Assembly (NCBI GenBank): GCA_034509925.1
Contig: CM067527.1
Span: forward strand, 5,616,001-5,680,000
From: Hirudinaria manillensis
Lineage: Eukaryota; Annelida; Clitellata; Hirudinida; Hirudinidae
Direction: 5' to 3'
DNA: 64,000 nt
The notes beneath the pieces are model-generated. The model had not been told where the DNA came from and searched no databases. It worked only from the letters and a program-made list of their open reading frames with translations. Position 1 is the stretch's first letter. Each line of letters opens with the position of its first letter. Shown piece after piece: positions 26,709-39,153 of the stretch. The position numbers and the translations under genes are program-made.

Positions 26709-29700
26709 ATGGAAGGTGGGTTTGCAATACCATTAATATTACTAGGAAACGTGGGCCACTTGCTTTTGAAGTTTTAATCTCCTTGCTGTTGTAGTATAAT
26801 TAGGATCTGCAGTAATTATCTATAATAGTTGGTGTTTGGTATGATTGGCTTCAAAAAGCATAGCAATTATTCAGATATTATAATATATAATAAATAAATA
26901 AATTTAATTATAGTGTTTAAGAATTAAACATTTATTTATTGATATTGTTTTATGGTTATTTATTAAGACATAAGATGATAAGACATTTACTACTTGAGTT
27001 TGTACAAATCACCAATGATGTTCAAACATTTCTCGATGGGAGAATATTGCACCCATTGTGCTACCTACATAGAATTGATTTTATGCACATGTTTACGTCA
27101 CAGATGTTTATATTACTGCATACCACAGTAATGGCATTGGTTGCAATGAATAATGATATTTGAAACCCAGCTTGCACCATGAGTGCTCTCTGTGAGGATT
27201 TTTATTGTGGCCCTCAACCTGAGTGGTTTCAAGTGAATAAGAAGAGTGCTATATAGAATCATAAATTATTATAACTAAAACGAATTTACCAATATTAAAA
27301 ATGTATTAAAAATGTTATAATTGTTTGACTTAATTGTTTTAAGCAGTTGTCAGAGGCCTCACAAGAAGCAAGACCTATGACTGGAAGGACTCCAATGTTG
27401 CCTTGATTGGTTCTGATCTGGATAAGAGGGTCAAAAGTAGGGCAGCAATGGTTTAAATGTTAAAAAGGATTTTAATATTTTTTAGAGCCACGGTTGCACT
27501 CTTGCAGATATGATTACATTTAAAACCCAGTATGCAACGTGTCTTTGGGAAGCTGCAACGTATAAATATTTGGGTGTTTGCCTTCTCATTCCATATGGAT
27601 GCCTACAGCTTTCAAAATATTAGCTAAAGATGTAGATTACATTATTCCCATGCTTTGGTATTCTAACAATATTATGGTATGGTATGGAATAATATAATTC
27701 GTTTTGATGTTAGTTCTTTATCATAACATTTTTATTGCATGAAGTGATCAGCTCAACATGCCTCGATAATTTCTAAGATAAGTTTTAAAAAATATCGGAT
27801 GACTTCAATGACAAAATAACTGTAGAATAATAACTTCGAGGTATTTGATTGTTGATATGATCTTATGCAAATGTATTAAACAACATTTAAATTATATAAT
27901 ATCACAACAACAAAAAATATTTCTTATTGTTATACAACCAGATAGAAATGTTTACAAATGTGTGTGATTTGAAATCAGTATCTCACTTTGTCATTCATCA
28001 TGCAAGGCTTCAACATCTCCTTATAAGGGCCTTGAATGTCAAACATTTTTCATGCACTTCCTCATTGGATCACCAGTAGGAGAATCTAATTGATATGTTT
28101 ATCAAGCATATCACTACCAAGAGCTTTAGAGAATAAAATTAACATTGACTGTTTTGTGATTCACAATGGAACAGCTGGCCATAACAATTAATTTTAAATA
28201 ACCCTAACAAATGAAGTTTTCAAGAATGAAATGCAGATCATTGATAAATGTTTTTGGCCAAACATCATTTGTATGTTTTGTATGTGATTCATAGAGGAAT
28301 CTGCAGCCACTGAGACAGCCTGGAAGCATGCTGGAGAAAAGCTTGGATTGAAGATCTGGAGGATTGAGGTGTTTATAGGAATTCATTCTTAGCCATTAAT
28401 AGGATTTTAGACTTAATTTCATGCAGTAATCATACATAATATCCTTTTTATTTAAGATTCTATTTTGACTTTCATTTCTGCATTGTTATCCATGACAGAT
28501 CAAGTTTCTAATCTTCTTTTATTATCTGGATGTTTTTGTTTCAGAATTTCAAAGTTGTTGACTGGCCTGAGAAGCAGTATGGAACATTCTACAGCGGAGA
28601 TTCCTACATCATTCTCAACGTGAGTGATGATGGTGATGATTACGTTGCCAAGGACGCATCAAGTTTCCGTTAAAGACTAAAATCCTAAAACGGGAAATTG
28701 GACAACATTGTAAAGGGCCTCAAACACATGCGAGATTTATGCATTTCGTTTAATTCCTTAATTAATCATTTCATTATAAGCTATTTAATTTCTTAATTAA
28801 TTAATCATTACATCGCGTTATCATATATTTCACCACCTGCAGACCTACAAGCAACCGGGCAGCAACGAACACGAGTACGACCTGCACTTTTGGATCGGCA
28901 GTCAAAGCACCCAGGACGAGTACGGAAGTGCGGCCTACAAAACCGTCGAGTTGGACACCTTCCTTGATGACAAACCAGTTCAGCACAGGGAAGTCGAGGG
29001 ACACGAGTCCACTCTCTTCAAGTCCTACTTCAAGAACGGGATCACGTGAGTAGGCGGACGTTCGGTCGAGTGGTAGGACGATGATGATAGAAAAGGATGG
29101 TGATGATGATTATTGTTTTATCTTTAATTAGTAGCTAACCACAACAACTATTATGATTGTGATGGTTTTGGTTTTAATAGCCATGATTATGACTATGATG
29201 GACCCTGTTGGCAAAATATTTTGTGGATATTTGATTTTGGCATCCATGAACAGCTTGCCTGATAGGACAAAATATTTCCCATTTTTAATTTAATTTTTTA
29301 TTTGCTGATTTCCTTGATTAGATTTTAATCTTCTGTCATTCATTTTGCGTAGTCGTTTGGACTACATTCTTTATTGTTAAAGTGATTTATTCACAATCAC
29401 TTAATAAATGACTGTTCAAATGTAATTGGTTATAACCATTACATATGGTATATATAACTATAAAATGTTTTTATCTGGAAGACTGCTGGCTGGAGGGGCG
29501 GAGTCTGGTTTCCACCACGTAAAGACCGAGGAATACAAACCCAGATTGCTGCATTTCCATGGTTCCAGGCAACATGTGGTTCTCAATGAGGTGATTTAAA
29601 GTTTGATTGAACGTGAATGACATGTCGCCCATCAAGCAATTACTTTCCATTATTTATTCCATTATTAATTCACGATTAATATAACATTAATTGAGGATAT

Positions 29701-31386
29701 TGTAATATTTAATTATTTTTTTCAAACTTGATTCTGGTGTTAGTTGCTGTATATTATTAGCTTTTTCCATTTATTATATTAAATCATATGCATATTGATG
29801 TTAGATTTTAAAATACATCGTCATTCCATGTTTCCAGGTTCCTTCCAACCCTGCACGCCTCAATCCGGATGACGTTTTCATCCTGGATTCTGGATCGAGA
29901 ATCATCCAATGGAACGGATCCAAGAGTAACAAGGACGAGAGATTCAAGGTTTTCTAACCAAACGTTCACTTATGACAATCAGTTAATGTGGATAACGATG
30001 CTTTTGGAATTGAATTTAATCTGGAATTTATTTATTTAATCGATTAAAGTGTTCTTTGTAAATCCTTGCCACCAGGCCAGCCAGTATGCCAGCAATCTGA
30101 GATCGCAGAGAGGAAGTTGCAGCTGTGAGGTCATCGAAGAATCTGACACCTCAGAAGGAGTGAGTGAATTACTCACCATCATAATCATTACTTCATGTCC
30201 TCATTAACTCCAAACTTTATTATGACAACATCATTTTTTTTTTTTGAAAGAGTTTAGAGTTTATTGAACAAACAATTGAACAAACAATTACTCATAGGGT
30301 CAGTCTTAAGGAAGCGCAAGCTTCCGCTAAACAGACTGGCCCTAAAAATCCTGATGTAAGTGCGTCTTGTAAGTAGAAGCCCATATGATATTACAGTAAG
30401 TTAGGTAGGGATAGACAAGTGAAAAGTCCTTTGTTTTTGTAATAAAAATTGTCATTTTTTTGCTTTCCTATTGCAGCATGAATTCTACAAGCAGCTCAAG
30501 GAACCTGACCAACCGAATCACATCCAGCCGGACGTCCCCGGGGAGAAGGTTCTCATCCGGTAACTCCTTGCCTATTGAATTGAAATGACTTGTTTTGTCC
30601 ACATTCATGATCATTTTCATTATTTGTTTATTTATTTATTTATTTGTCATTGTTGATCGTAATCACTTTAATCTAAAAATCCAAATGCAATAATAATGCC
30701 CATTCAGTGTATCTGATGCTGGAGGACACCTGAAGCAGGAAGAGGTGAAAAGAGGTTCTGTCCACCTCAGTGACTTCAATTCTGCAGTGAGTTCCAAGAA
30801 GTCTTTTGTCGATGATCAATTCTGTTGTTATTTGTCGTGGCTTGTCCATCAGACGTGTAATTGCATCCCGATGTGTAATATTTGTTCACCAACTTTTGTT
30901 TCATCTGGTTAGTAATTTGAAATTGCAGGATAACATTGTCTGTTAACAATGAAAAGTGTTTAGAATGTCTTTTTTTGGATTCTGTACCTTATTCTTTATT
31001 CTATTGGAAAGATTGATAAACAAACAAGCTTTGCTTTATTTAAAGCCTTGTTGTTGTTGTCAGGATGTCTTCATACTGGATACTGGGAACAACTGCTTTG
31101 TGTGGGTGGGAAAGGGAGCTTCTTCCCAGGAGAAGCAGAATGGAATCGGTTATGCCCACGTAAGTGCCCTTCGTCATGGCATTCGTTGTGACACTTTTTA
31201 TGCATTATAATCTTTGAAGTATTTTGAAGCAGGATATTAAATTACCATTTTATGTTCATTTTGTTTCAATGGCTTTATATTCTTTCTTAGAATTACCTCA
31301 TGGGAACTCAACATCCCCTGGTCCCTGTACATGTCATCAAGGAAGGACAGGTCAGCAAGGAATTCAACACTGCGGTGGCTGCATGA
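26709..31386 (+). CDS. Gelsolin/severin-like actin-modulating protein with three gelsolin domains
   Basis: Twelve coding exons join to 1107 nt (368 residues): 26709-26715, 27347-27436, 28295-28368, 28545-28619, 28843-29045, 29482-29590, 29838-29948, 30076-30159, 30477-30559, 30708-30786, 31064-31159, 31291-31386. The first carries only ATG GAA G. The N-terminus MEVVRGLTRSKTYDWKDSNV then DKRVKKESAATETAWKHAG and GLKIWRIENFKVVDWP are hallmarks of the gelsolin domain-1 leader. Domain 1 continues HEYDLHFWIGSQSTQDE, where the acidic residues and WIG are the calcium and actin side. LLAGGAESGFHHV begins domain 2 and DVFILDTGNNCFVWVGKGAS is domain 3. Length and leader fit the short annelid gelsolin-like proteins rather than six-domain gelsolin. 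Such proteins sever, cap and nucleate actin in a calcium-dependent way. There is no signal peptide, so it is cytosolic. Confidence 0.93.
30229..30400 (-). mobile_element. Poly(A)-tailed retroelement 3' end (LINE or SINE) in a gelsolin intron
   Basis: Read on the minus strand this intronic segment has a stem-loop (GGAAGC-TTGC-GCTTCC nested within CAGTCT...AGACTG), then an AATAAA signal, then a run of about 13 A residues (plus-strand T run at about 30233-30245). A hairpin followed by poly(A) is typical of non-LTR retrotransposon ends or SINEs that share them. The 5' limit is uncertain and no coding remnant is seen. Confidence 0.45.
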
Positions 31387-32103
31387 ACACATCCAGAACT
31401 CCTGCAGGCTTCAAGGCTTTACAGTGCTTTTAAAGACATTATAGATTTAGAAGTAACAAAAATGACATTTATATTGACATTTATTTTGTCTATTAATTGC
31501 ATTTAAGGAAGCTTATCTTCCTATTAACACGTTCAGCAAATATTTACGGACTATTGTTACTTTATTGGTATTACTTATCAAAAGAAACTCCTTACCTTCA
31601 TATTTTTCAACCACATGTGATAATGTTTCTTTCCAACTCGAATTATGTAATACTTGGCTTCATACTCCCTTTGATTATTCAAATAGTTTCAATACTCTAC
31701 TGCCTTTTATAGTGGAAAGATTACATTGACTACAGGGATCTTGATGTTATAATGTATTAATTACTGTTTCATTGGAAATTTAAAAAGTCTTGTCGAATGC
31801 TTTAAAAGTTAAATGCCTCAGAATCGTTGCAAAAGATAAAGTGATCAGGTATACAAATTTCAAGCAGTAGAAATTAGTCTTTGTAGGTAACAGCAATTAT
31901 ACTTAGGTTACTTAGGTTGTCAAGAAAATACCGTCCCGTTGCTATGGCGATGTTTTGTTTTGCATTTGACTTTTCGGTTCAACTTAACTGCAATTCGAAC
32001 GAAATGTTTTGACATAATGGAAGTCTTCGGAACATTTGTGATTCATTCGGAGCTTGAAAGTAACTCAATTTGAACGTAATGCTAGGAACTGGACACGAGG
32101 GAG
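31387..32103. other. Intergenic region, gelsolin 3' end to scramblase 5' end
   Basis: AT-rich, with no convincing ORF longer than about 70 codons. It should contain the gelsolin 3' UTR and the scramblase promoter. Both flanking genes run on the plus strand. Confidence 0.5.
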
Positions 32104-34489
32104 ATGTCATATCGGAACAACCTCGACAAAGCGACGGCAAGTTTCAATTGCTTCAGTAAACTTTGAGAAGCAGAAACTAAAATACCAAAACTGTCACTTA
32201 TTTTTCAAAACTATAGAATATCGAATAAGAAAATAGTAAACATGCCCATTCAACAAAGATAATTTCTTAACTTCTCGATGATGGAGCTTATAATTCATTA
32301 ATAATAATATTTATAAATAATTTTTAAAATAGCTTACACTTTTGTGCTCTAGAGCTTAAAGACAACAAGGAGAACTTAAGACATCTGATCGGACTCTCAG
32401 GCATTTATGTGGACAAACTGGTTGATACATTCGAAGGTTCCAGTCACTAATATCCACCAGACATTAGCCTTCTATCATATTCAGTTATATTAATCCTGAA
32501 TTTCGCTTCCAATTGCAAAATTTTACAATTAATTTTCGATCAAATAGCGTTCTAGATTCGCCTTAGAACCAAGAGCCTCATCACTAAAATATGACTTGCC
32601 CCATCTCCATAATTGTAATTTACGCTAACTTTGTCGTTCAGTGGTTGGAGGGGTGGAGATGACAAATGTTTACAAAGTCATGAATAAATCCAAAGCACCC
32701 ATATACGTAGCCAAGGAAGGTTAGAAACTGTTAACCATAAGCTACTAAAACAATATGTATAAACGATATGTTAATTGGATTGGCATATTTCAAATACCAT
32801 CCAATAGTTCATCTAGTTGGACTTGAATTGAACTTTGACTCTAGAATTAATTATAGAATCAAGTTTTCTGGCTAAACAATGCTGCTGCAACAAGCGAAGA
32901 TTTGTCATCCGCATTTTGGGGGTAGATGGACAAGTACGAACAACATTTACGGTTTCCTCATTCACTAAAAACATGAAACCAATGAATTCCTCAAGCTTTT
33001 TGCACTGGGATATTTATGATTGCGTCCTCGACAACCTCAACATAACTTTCGAGCAAAGCTTTACATCAGTTTTATATTTTTGCATTCAGGAATTAATTAA
33101 AGCTGAAAAGAAATTCAAATGTTATGCGTTTTCCATGTGCACGACATTTGGCCAAACCTCTCTGTACGAAATGAAAGTGGAAGCCCCAGTCGGTTCTATA
33201 TGCGGTTACGTAGACACCATGTTAGAAACTTAGTTAGACACCTTATTGTACCAAATAATCTTCATTCACAGTTGACAGCCATAAAATGATCAAAATTGTA
33301 TGAATTACGTAATTTGCAGATGTTCCATTCTAAGGAATGGTAACATAGCCATCATACTTAAGGACAGTGAAAAGACGCCGATTTTAAAAATCAGTACCAG
33401 ATGCTTCTTTTGGCAAGGTTGTCCAAGAACTGCTTGGACTTTCAAGGTCAGTGGTCAATGGTTTTGAAAGATTAAAAGACATGTTGCCAAAATATTACCT
33501 TTAAAGTTCCATTAGCTGATTGCAATTCCTTATTTTTCAGTTTTTTTTTATAGATAAAAGTATTTCATTTTACTCATTCTGTTCTCTGATAAATGTAAAA
33601 CAAAATAAGTTAGGACGTGGAATTAATCTATTCAACACGTATATTAAATACCACTTAACTTTGTTTTATAAATATTAGCTAAATGTCGATAAAACAATAC
33701 TTATAAAAAGAAAATAATTTATGTTGAATTCTAAAAATCAAAACTGTCTCGAAGATTTACCGAATAAATGATAACTCGATTATTGGTACGATGAAAAAAG
33801 AATGGACTGACGACGCTGAGAAAGCTTCCATGACGGACGCCTTTTCTGTGACTTGTGAGTGAACGAATTGTGCCATTTTTCCAAGAATTTTTTTTATAAT
33901 TGCTTACAATTAAATTCATTGCCGGATTGGTTCTTGGAAAAATGGCACATAATGAAATCAGAAGTTCGGTGAAAGTCTTTGCGAATAGATTAAGTTGTTA
34001 TTTGCATCTTTTAAGTCCCATTTGAAATAAATAACGGGAAAGAGTTGATGAGCGGGCAACAATTAAAAAGCCGTTTGCAGGTTCATCTTTTAGAACAGAA
34101 ATATGTTTCTACTTTCATCATAAACATAAATGTATTCGAAAATAAATTTATATGGTAAAATAAAAATCTAAATAAATGTATCTACAAGTAAATAAACACG
34201 ATATTAATATTGCGAGTAATTGCCATCTTTCAGTTCCAAATGACTTGGATGTGTGCATGAAGGCTCTGATTCTCAGTTCCGTGTTTTTGTTGGTGAGAAA
34301 TATACATTACTTATACAATTACACATAAAATTACATATTGCAAAGACTTAAAATGATGTCACCATTATTGCATTATTCATGCCACCGAAATTTCCAGCCA
34401 AAGAATGACACGTTCTTTGTTAACCTTTCCAATAGGATTTCATGTTCTACGAGAAGAGACGAATACGTTACAAAAAAGCCCATTCGTGA
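32104..34489 (+). CDS. PLSCR: Phospholipid scramblase family protein
   Basis: Nine exons join to 762 nt (253 residues): 32104-32155, 32353-32436, 32642-32719, 32857-32933, 33090-33220, 33320-33446, 33755-33854, 34234-34292, 34436-34489. The scramblase domain is complete: GLSGIYVDKLVDTFE, VYKVMNKSKAPIYVAKE, a cysteine cluster AKQCCCNKRRFVIRI (the palmitoylation site in relatives), EAPVGSICGY, SIIGTMKKEW and PNDLDVCMKALILSSVFLL, then DFMFYEKRRIRYKKAHS and stop. This is the beta-barrel that wraps a hydrophobic C-terminal helix. The Pro-rich N-terminal arm of mammalian PLSCR1 is missing. The start exon is the least certain part (donor ca|gtaaac is weak). Family roles are membrane-lipid redistribution and palmitoylation-dependent membrane association. 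Confidence 0.9.
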
Positions 34490-35870
34490 ACTTGTGACAT
34501 TCGTATTCGAAAGTTTCAATTTGTTGTAATTTATTTGCAAATCTGTTGGTTTAAAGTCTTTGCTTCTGCATGCATTTAAGAACACGACTTGTAAACGTTA
34601 ATAGTTTAGTGGAATAAACTCGTCATAATGTCCACTGTGGGGAATAATGATGCCTCTTAAAAGTTGACACGAACAAGGAAATCGATCGGCATTATTTTTA
34701 TGCAATTTATTTATTTATTTTATGTTAATTATTTATATACATTTAAGCTGATTAATTATTTGTTTCAAAATACCAAGTTGTGTCCCGTATTTGTACAAAT
34801 AAAAGCCATTTAAACTACCCGAAAGGGTTGTCCAAAAAACTGCTTCGATTTACAAGAAATAAACCTGGAAAACAACTTTTCCTGTCTTGTTAAAGTTTCA
34901 ATTAAATCATCAGACTTGTATTCGCTGGAGGTGCATTTTAAGCCAGCATCGCTCTTGATTTGTAACTTTTAGATTAAAAGTTATACCAGATTAAAAATAA
35001 AAATAATTTTTTAATATTATTATGAAATAATATTATGACGCCAAAGGTGAACGGAAATTTTCTTTGCATCTTTTTCGATCAATTCTCAAGAATTTTCATC
35101 ATGGCCAGTGCCTACGATAACAATAACCACTGTTGTGATGGTGATGGTGATGATGATGGGGATGGCGATGACGATGATGATGATGGTGATAATGATGACG
35201 TCAAGGAAGAGCGAGGATTGTTTTTGGTTAATTGAATAGGTCAATGGGTCAAATGCAAATAAGTAAAAGGCACTCACATCTAGATTTTGAAAAGCTTATG
35301 GTCATCATCGCCATCACCGCCATTTTGGCGAGCGTGTACGTCAGTCGGGCAGTGTCCAAGCCTAGCAACCGACCTAGCAACAGCAACGAGGCAGCTCGGC
35401 CCGCTCACCACCACCACCGTCGTTGTCTTCATCGCCATTATTTCATCGTCATCATCATCATGCATCTAATTATGTCAGCTGGCTTGCGCGTCGCCTCAGT
35501 ACCACCCAGTTCTGACCAGGTCCTCATTTCGCCTCAGAATCCGTTGATGGTGAGTTCTGTGGATTTTCAATTCAATCGTTTAAAAATTCATTTCAACCAT
35601 TAAACAAAACTAATTCAGTTTATCGACGTATAAGCAATCTGCTTAATCTCTGAATTTAACTTTGGAACTTTCAGGGTTCAAAGGTTAATTTTTAAAAAAG
35701 TATTTAATTTAAAAACGACAAAATAATCGCATCTCGGGCTATGTCAACACGCAAAATATCAATTGTACTTCTGTGAGACTCGGTTTGCAATTTAATTTAA
35801 AATTGTAATTATGTAGTTTATTATCAAGTTGATATAAAAGTAACTATCTGTAGATTACGTCCAAACAAGA
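34490..35870. other. Intergenic region with (GAT)n/(ATC)n runs
   Basis: Lies between the scramblase stop and the first coding exon of the ligand-binding-domain gene. Imperfect gat repeats at 35136-35200 and cat/atc repeats at about 35430-35460 generate Asp- or His-rich shadow frames. An open frame at 35232-35550 ends at a donor-like gtgagt and could be a 5' UTR exon of the next gene, but nothing supports translation. Confidence 0.45.
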
Positions 35871-37873
35871 ATGACATTTTCATTTGGGAACTCACCAAAC
35901 TTCGGTGCCATTTTGTTTGGCATCCTCCTTTCCTGTCTGCTTACTTCGGGTTAAGTATCTTTGCTGTAGTTTATCCAAAACTTGGCATAACTTATGAATG
36001 TATTATTAGCGAGATTCTCTATACCTAACAAAATGACATTAGGAAATTGATAGGTATATACTTATGTGTTGTTATTATTTCAGGCAAGGAAACTCTCGTG
36101 AGGGTAAAAAGGGAAGACAAATTGATTGTGACCACCATCTTGGTATTAACAAAAACAGCCTTCCACACCTTTAAAAATTAAACTTTCCTAAAAAAATTAC
36201 ATTATCCTAATATATGCAAATTATTTAATTGTTTATTATTCTGATCCATACGCACATCCTAAATTCGTATTATAGCTGCAAACTACCACTTAAAAAGAGA
36301 ATAAGATTTGTTAAAACTGTTATTGTCAAGCCGATGGCAATGATGCCAGTGATAATGATGATGATAATGATGTTTATTTAATAAATTACTTGTTAACTTT
36401 TCGTGAAGAACACGCCCTACTATACGAAGTCGGGGGACTCGTACGAAGGTTACATCGTGGATTTGATGCAAAAGATCAAAGAGAAGACGAACCTCACTTT
36501 TCAGTTCAGCCCAGTGGCAGATGGAAAGTTTGGGAGCCAAAGTGCAGACGGAACCTGGGATGGAATGGTGGGAGAAGTGGTCGATGGGGTGGGTTTTGTT
36601 GGTGTTTTGACCAATAATTTAATAATATTTGTTGTCAGTGAAAATCAGTAAATAAGGCAAATAGGTTGAGAAATAAATAGAAATAAATAAAATTTATTTG
36701 TTAGAACAAATACATCGGTATTGTATATCCTGTAACACCACCGAACATTAAAGTTTGTAGTAAAAACTAATCCAAACAGAAAGCCTCCATTGCAGCAGCT
36801 CCTCTGACAGTCACTGATCAGCGCAAGTCTGTACTCGACTTTACAGTTCCCTTCATGACTGTCAACTTGTCTTTGATTCTCTTGAAACCACACGGGGGAG
36901 AAGTTAAAATCCACAACGTTAAAGAATTAACTGAGCAGGTTGGAATCGTTGTCATTGTTTTGTTGTCTTTGGTGTTGATCACAAGTTAGTTAGTTAGTTA
37001 CTGTAGTAATACTGGTGCACAACATTTACAGTGACGCCAAAAACATGCATGTATATCCTATTAGATGAAATATTATTCTGTATAATAAAAATGAGACATT
37101 ATAATTTTTTTATCTATTTTCAAACAGACAAATATCAAGTGCGGAATAGTAGAAAGCGGATCTACTTTTATGTTCTTCAACAGCACACAGGACCCTCTCT
37201 TCCAAAAGCTCAACCAAATGATACTCTCTGATCCAAATAACCTTGTATTTAGTTACGATGAAGGTAGTACAATTACAAAAAATGTATTCTATTGTGTCAT
37301 GCATGACCATAATGTTGTATTCGAACTTGCTCAGTACAGCATGTGATATAGTAATTAATATGGACCATATGGTGGATCAGTCTTATGACTAAAATCAAAC
37401 TAATACTTAGTAACTTCAGTAATTTTAGTAATTATTAGTAGTGGTTGTAATATTGATTCGCAATCACCGTGATCAGTATAATCAGTGTTTAACAAGTTAA
37501 ACACAAACATGACCCTTTCAATAAAGGCATCAAGAAAGTCCGCAGTAGTAGAGGCCGTTTTGGTATGATCACGGAATCTTCAACTGCCGAATATCACAGC
37601 GGTCAAATGCCGTGCGATCTGGTCGCTGTGAACTTGATTAACTACAATCGTTCTTATGCTCTGGCTGTCAAGAAGGGCTCCCAAGTCAAGGCCACGTTGG
37701 ACAGTGCTCTGGAGCAACTCAAGAGCGGCGGGCATGCCAGCGAACTGGAACGATTGAAGCAAAAATGGTGGAAATCCGAATGCAGCTCTGGATCGTCGAT
37801 CGGGGTGGAATTCCATTCGCTGCCGTTGATGGTTCTCGTGGTGTCCCTCGCCAGTCTGGTTGGAAGTGTTTGA
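35871..37873 (+). CDS. Secreted or GPI-anchored glutamate-receptor ligand-binding-domain protein without ion channel
   Basis: Six exons (35871-35949, 36084-36142, 36409-36588, 36780-36938, 37128-37263, 37527-37873) join to 960 nt, 319 residues. Residues 1-27 form a signal peptide (FGAILFGILLSCLLTS), then a dibasic RVKR. From VTTIL at 42-46 the protein is an ionotropic glutamate receptor S1 lobe: DSYEGYIVDLMQKI, DGKFGSQ, WDGMVGE, APLTVTDQRKSVLDF. S1 passes within one exon straight into S2 (LLKPHGGEVKIHNVKELTEQ), so M1, pore loop and M3 are absent; the following intron (189 nt) is too short to hide them. S2 has ESGST, TESSTAEY and MPCDLV. The ligand residues of AMPA receptors are retained (P114, T116, R121, S171/T172, E221), as is the S2 cysteine pair (C234, C290). 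After C290 a small-residue SSGSS and a terminal hydrophobic run ending at the stop resemble a GPI signal. No amino-terminal domain exists. Confidence 0.88.
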
Positions 37874-39153
37874 AACTTGGATTAATGAAAGAGACAAAAG
37901 AATAAAGGAGGCGATTCGGGAGACTTCTTAAATGTTCCATTGACGTTTGTCGCTGTCAACCCGACTGAGGTCGCAATCATTTCTATTAACCTACTTATAG
38001 TATGCTTTTAACACCAGTGTTATCACTATGGTTGGAGGTCCAACGATAAAAAGTTTGTTTAAACAGCAAATAAATAATTTTTCAAATTATCGCCCAATCT
38101 TCCTTGTTTCCTGATCATCTCATGTCGTGTCGTGATGTCATTGGTCGATCGCTTGCCATTCGTCATTGGCTCTTTTACAGCTATTTTTGGCAAACTCTAA
38201 AGTTGAGCGTAGGTACAGTATGTAGACTAAACGTGATGCTTGACAATTTGATATTTTGACTTTTAAAGATCGCTTGTACTGATGAACGAAATCACAAATT
38301 ATTTTCCAAATGGTATTTCTGATTATATTAACATTATTTGTCACGATGTACATATATAGAACCTGGGTGTCCATACCAACACCATCCGCGTTCTTGGCAC
38401 ACAAAAAATTATCACAATATCAATGTGATCCAATGGACAACTGATGTTATGTAAACGCTGCACCCATTTCTCAGCTTTAAAAATTCGGTTTTATTCTTAA
38501 CTGTTCGAATTCAAATACTTTGAAATTTTCATTAGGATACCGGGTTTAATACCCTATTAGTTGCTTGTATTTTTCGGACAATGATTCTTGCCTGAACAGT
38601 ATTACAAATATTTGTCACAAATGTAAAACATTTCGCTCTTTTGTTCGATATAATTAACGTTGTCGGACTGTAATTCGTTGACATGTTGAGTGATAAAGGT
38701 CAATCTCGCCAATAATTAACTGACGGAGGCCTCCTAGCTTCACCTTATAAAACGGCCCAAGTAGCACAAGGGCAGCCATCCAAAGAGATTCCTAGGAAAG
38801 CTAAATGGTACTGCAAAAACATATGCCAGACACGGCAAAATAAAGGTTATTCGGAGTACTAACAACAGCCAAAACCATACAGCAATGAGATTGGGAGGAA
38901 TCATTTTCTAAATTGCATCTAAGATGTCTAGAAATACATTTTACCAAATTAGGAACCCATAATCAACTCTGGAAAGCCAGCTTCAGTTCCAGCTTATCCC
39001 CTAACTCCAAAATATAGATCTCTTCAGTTCCTCATAGTAGAGTCAATTCCAACACTCAACCCTCAACCCAGATCCATCAAAACACTAGAAAGATATGCAA
39101 CATTGGCATGAAATCTATTTTTAGACAAGTTGCAGTCTCAATTGTTCTTCCAT
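37874..39153. other. Intergenic, convergent 3' ends
   Basis: Between the ligand-binding-domain gene (plus) and RPL38 (minus). No supported gene. Part of it must be the 3' UTRs. A small minus-strand frame at 38404-38138 has no recognisable features. Confidence 0.45.

Noticed and set aside
35232..35603. 123-codon plus-strand frame with hydrophobic start
   Set aside because: Driven by atc/cat repeats, no family match; at most a 5' UTR exon of the next gene.
36939..37127. A hidden exon encoding M1-pore-M3 of the glutamate receptor-like gene
   Set aside because: The S1-S2 junction is inside the upstream exon, this intron is only 189 nt, and all three frames are broken by stops; the channel part needs over 300 nt.
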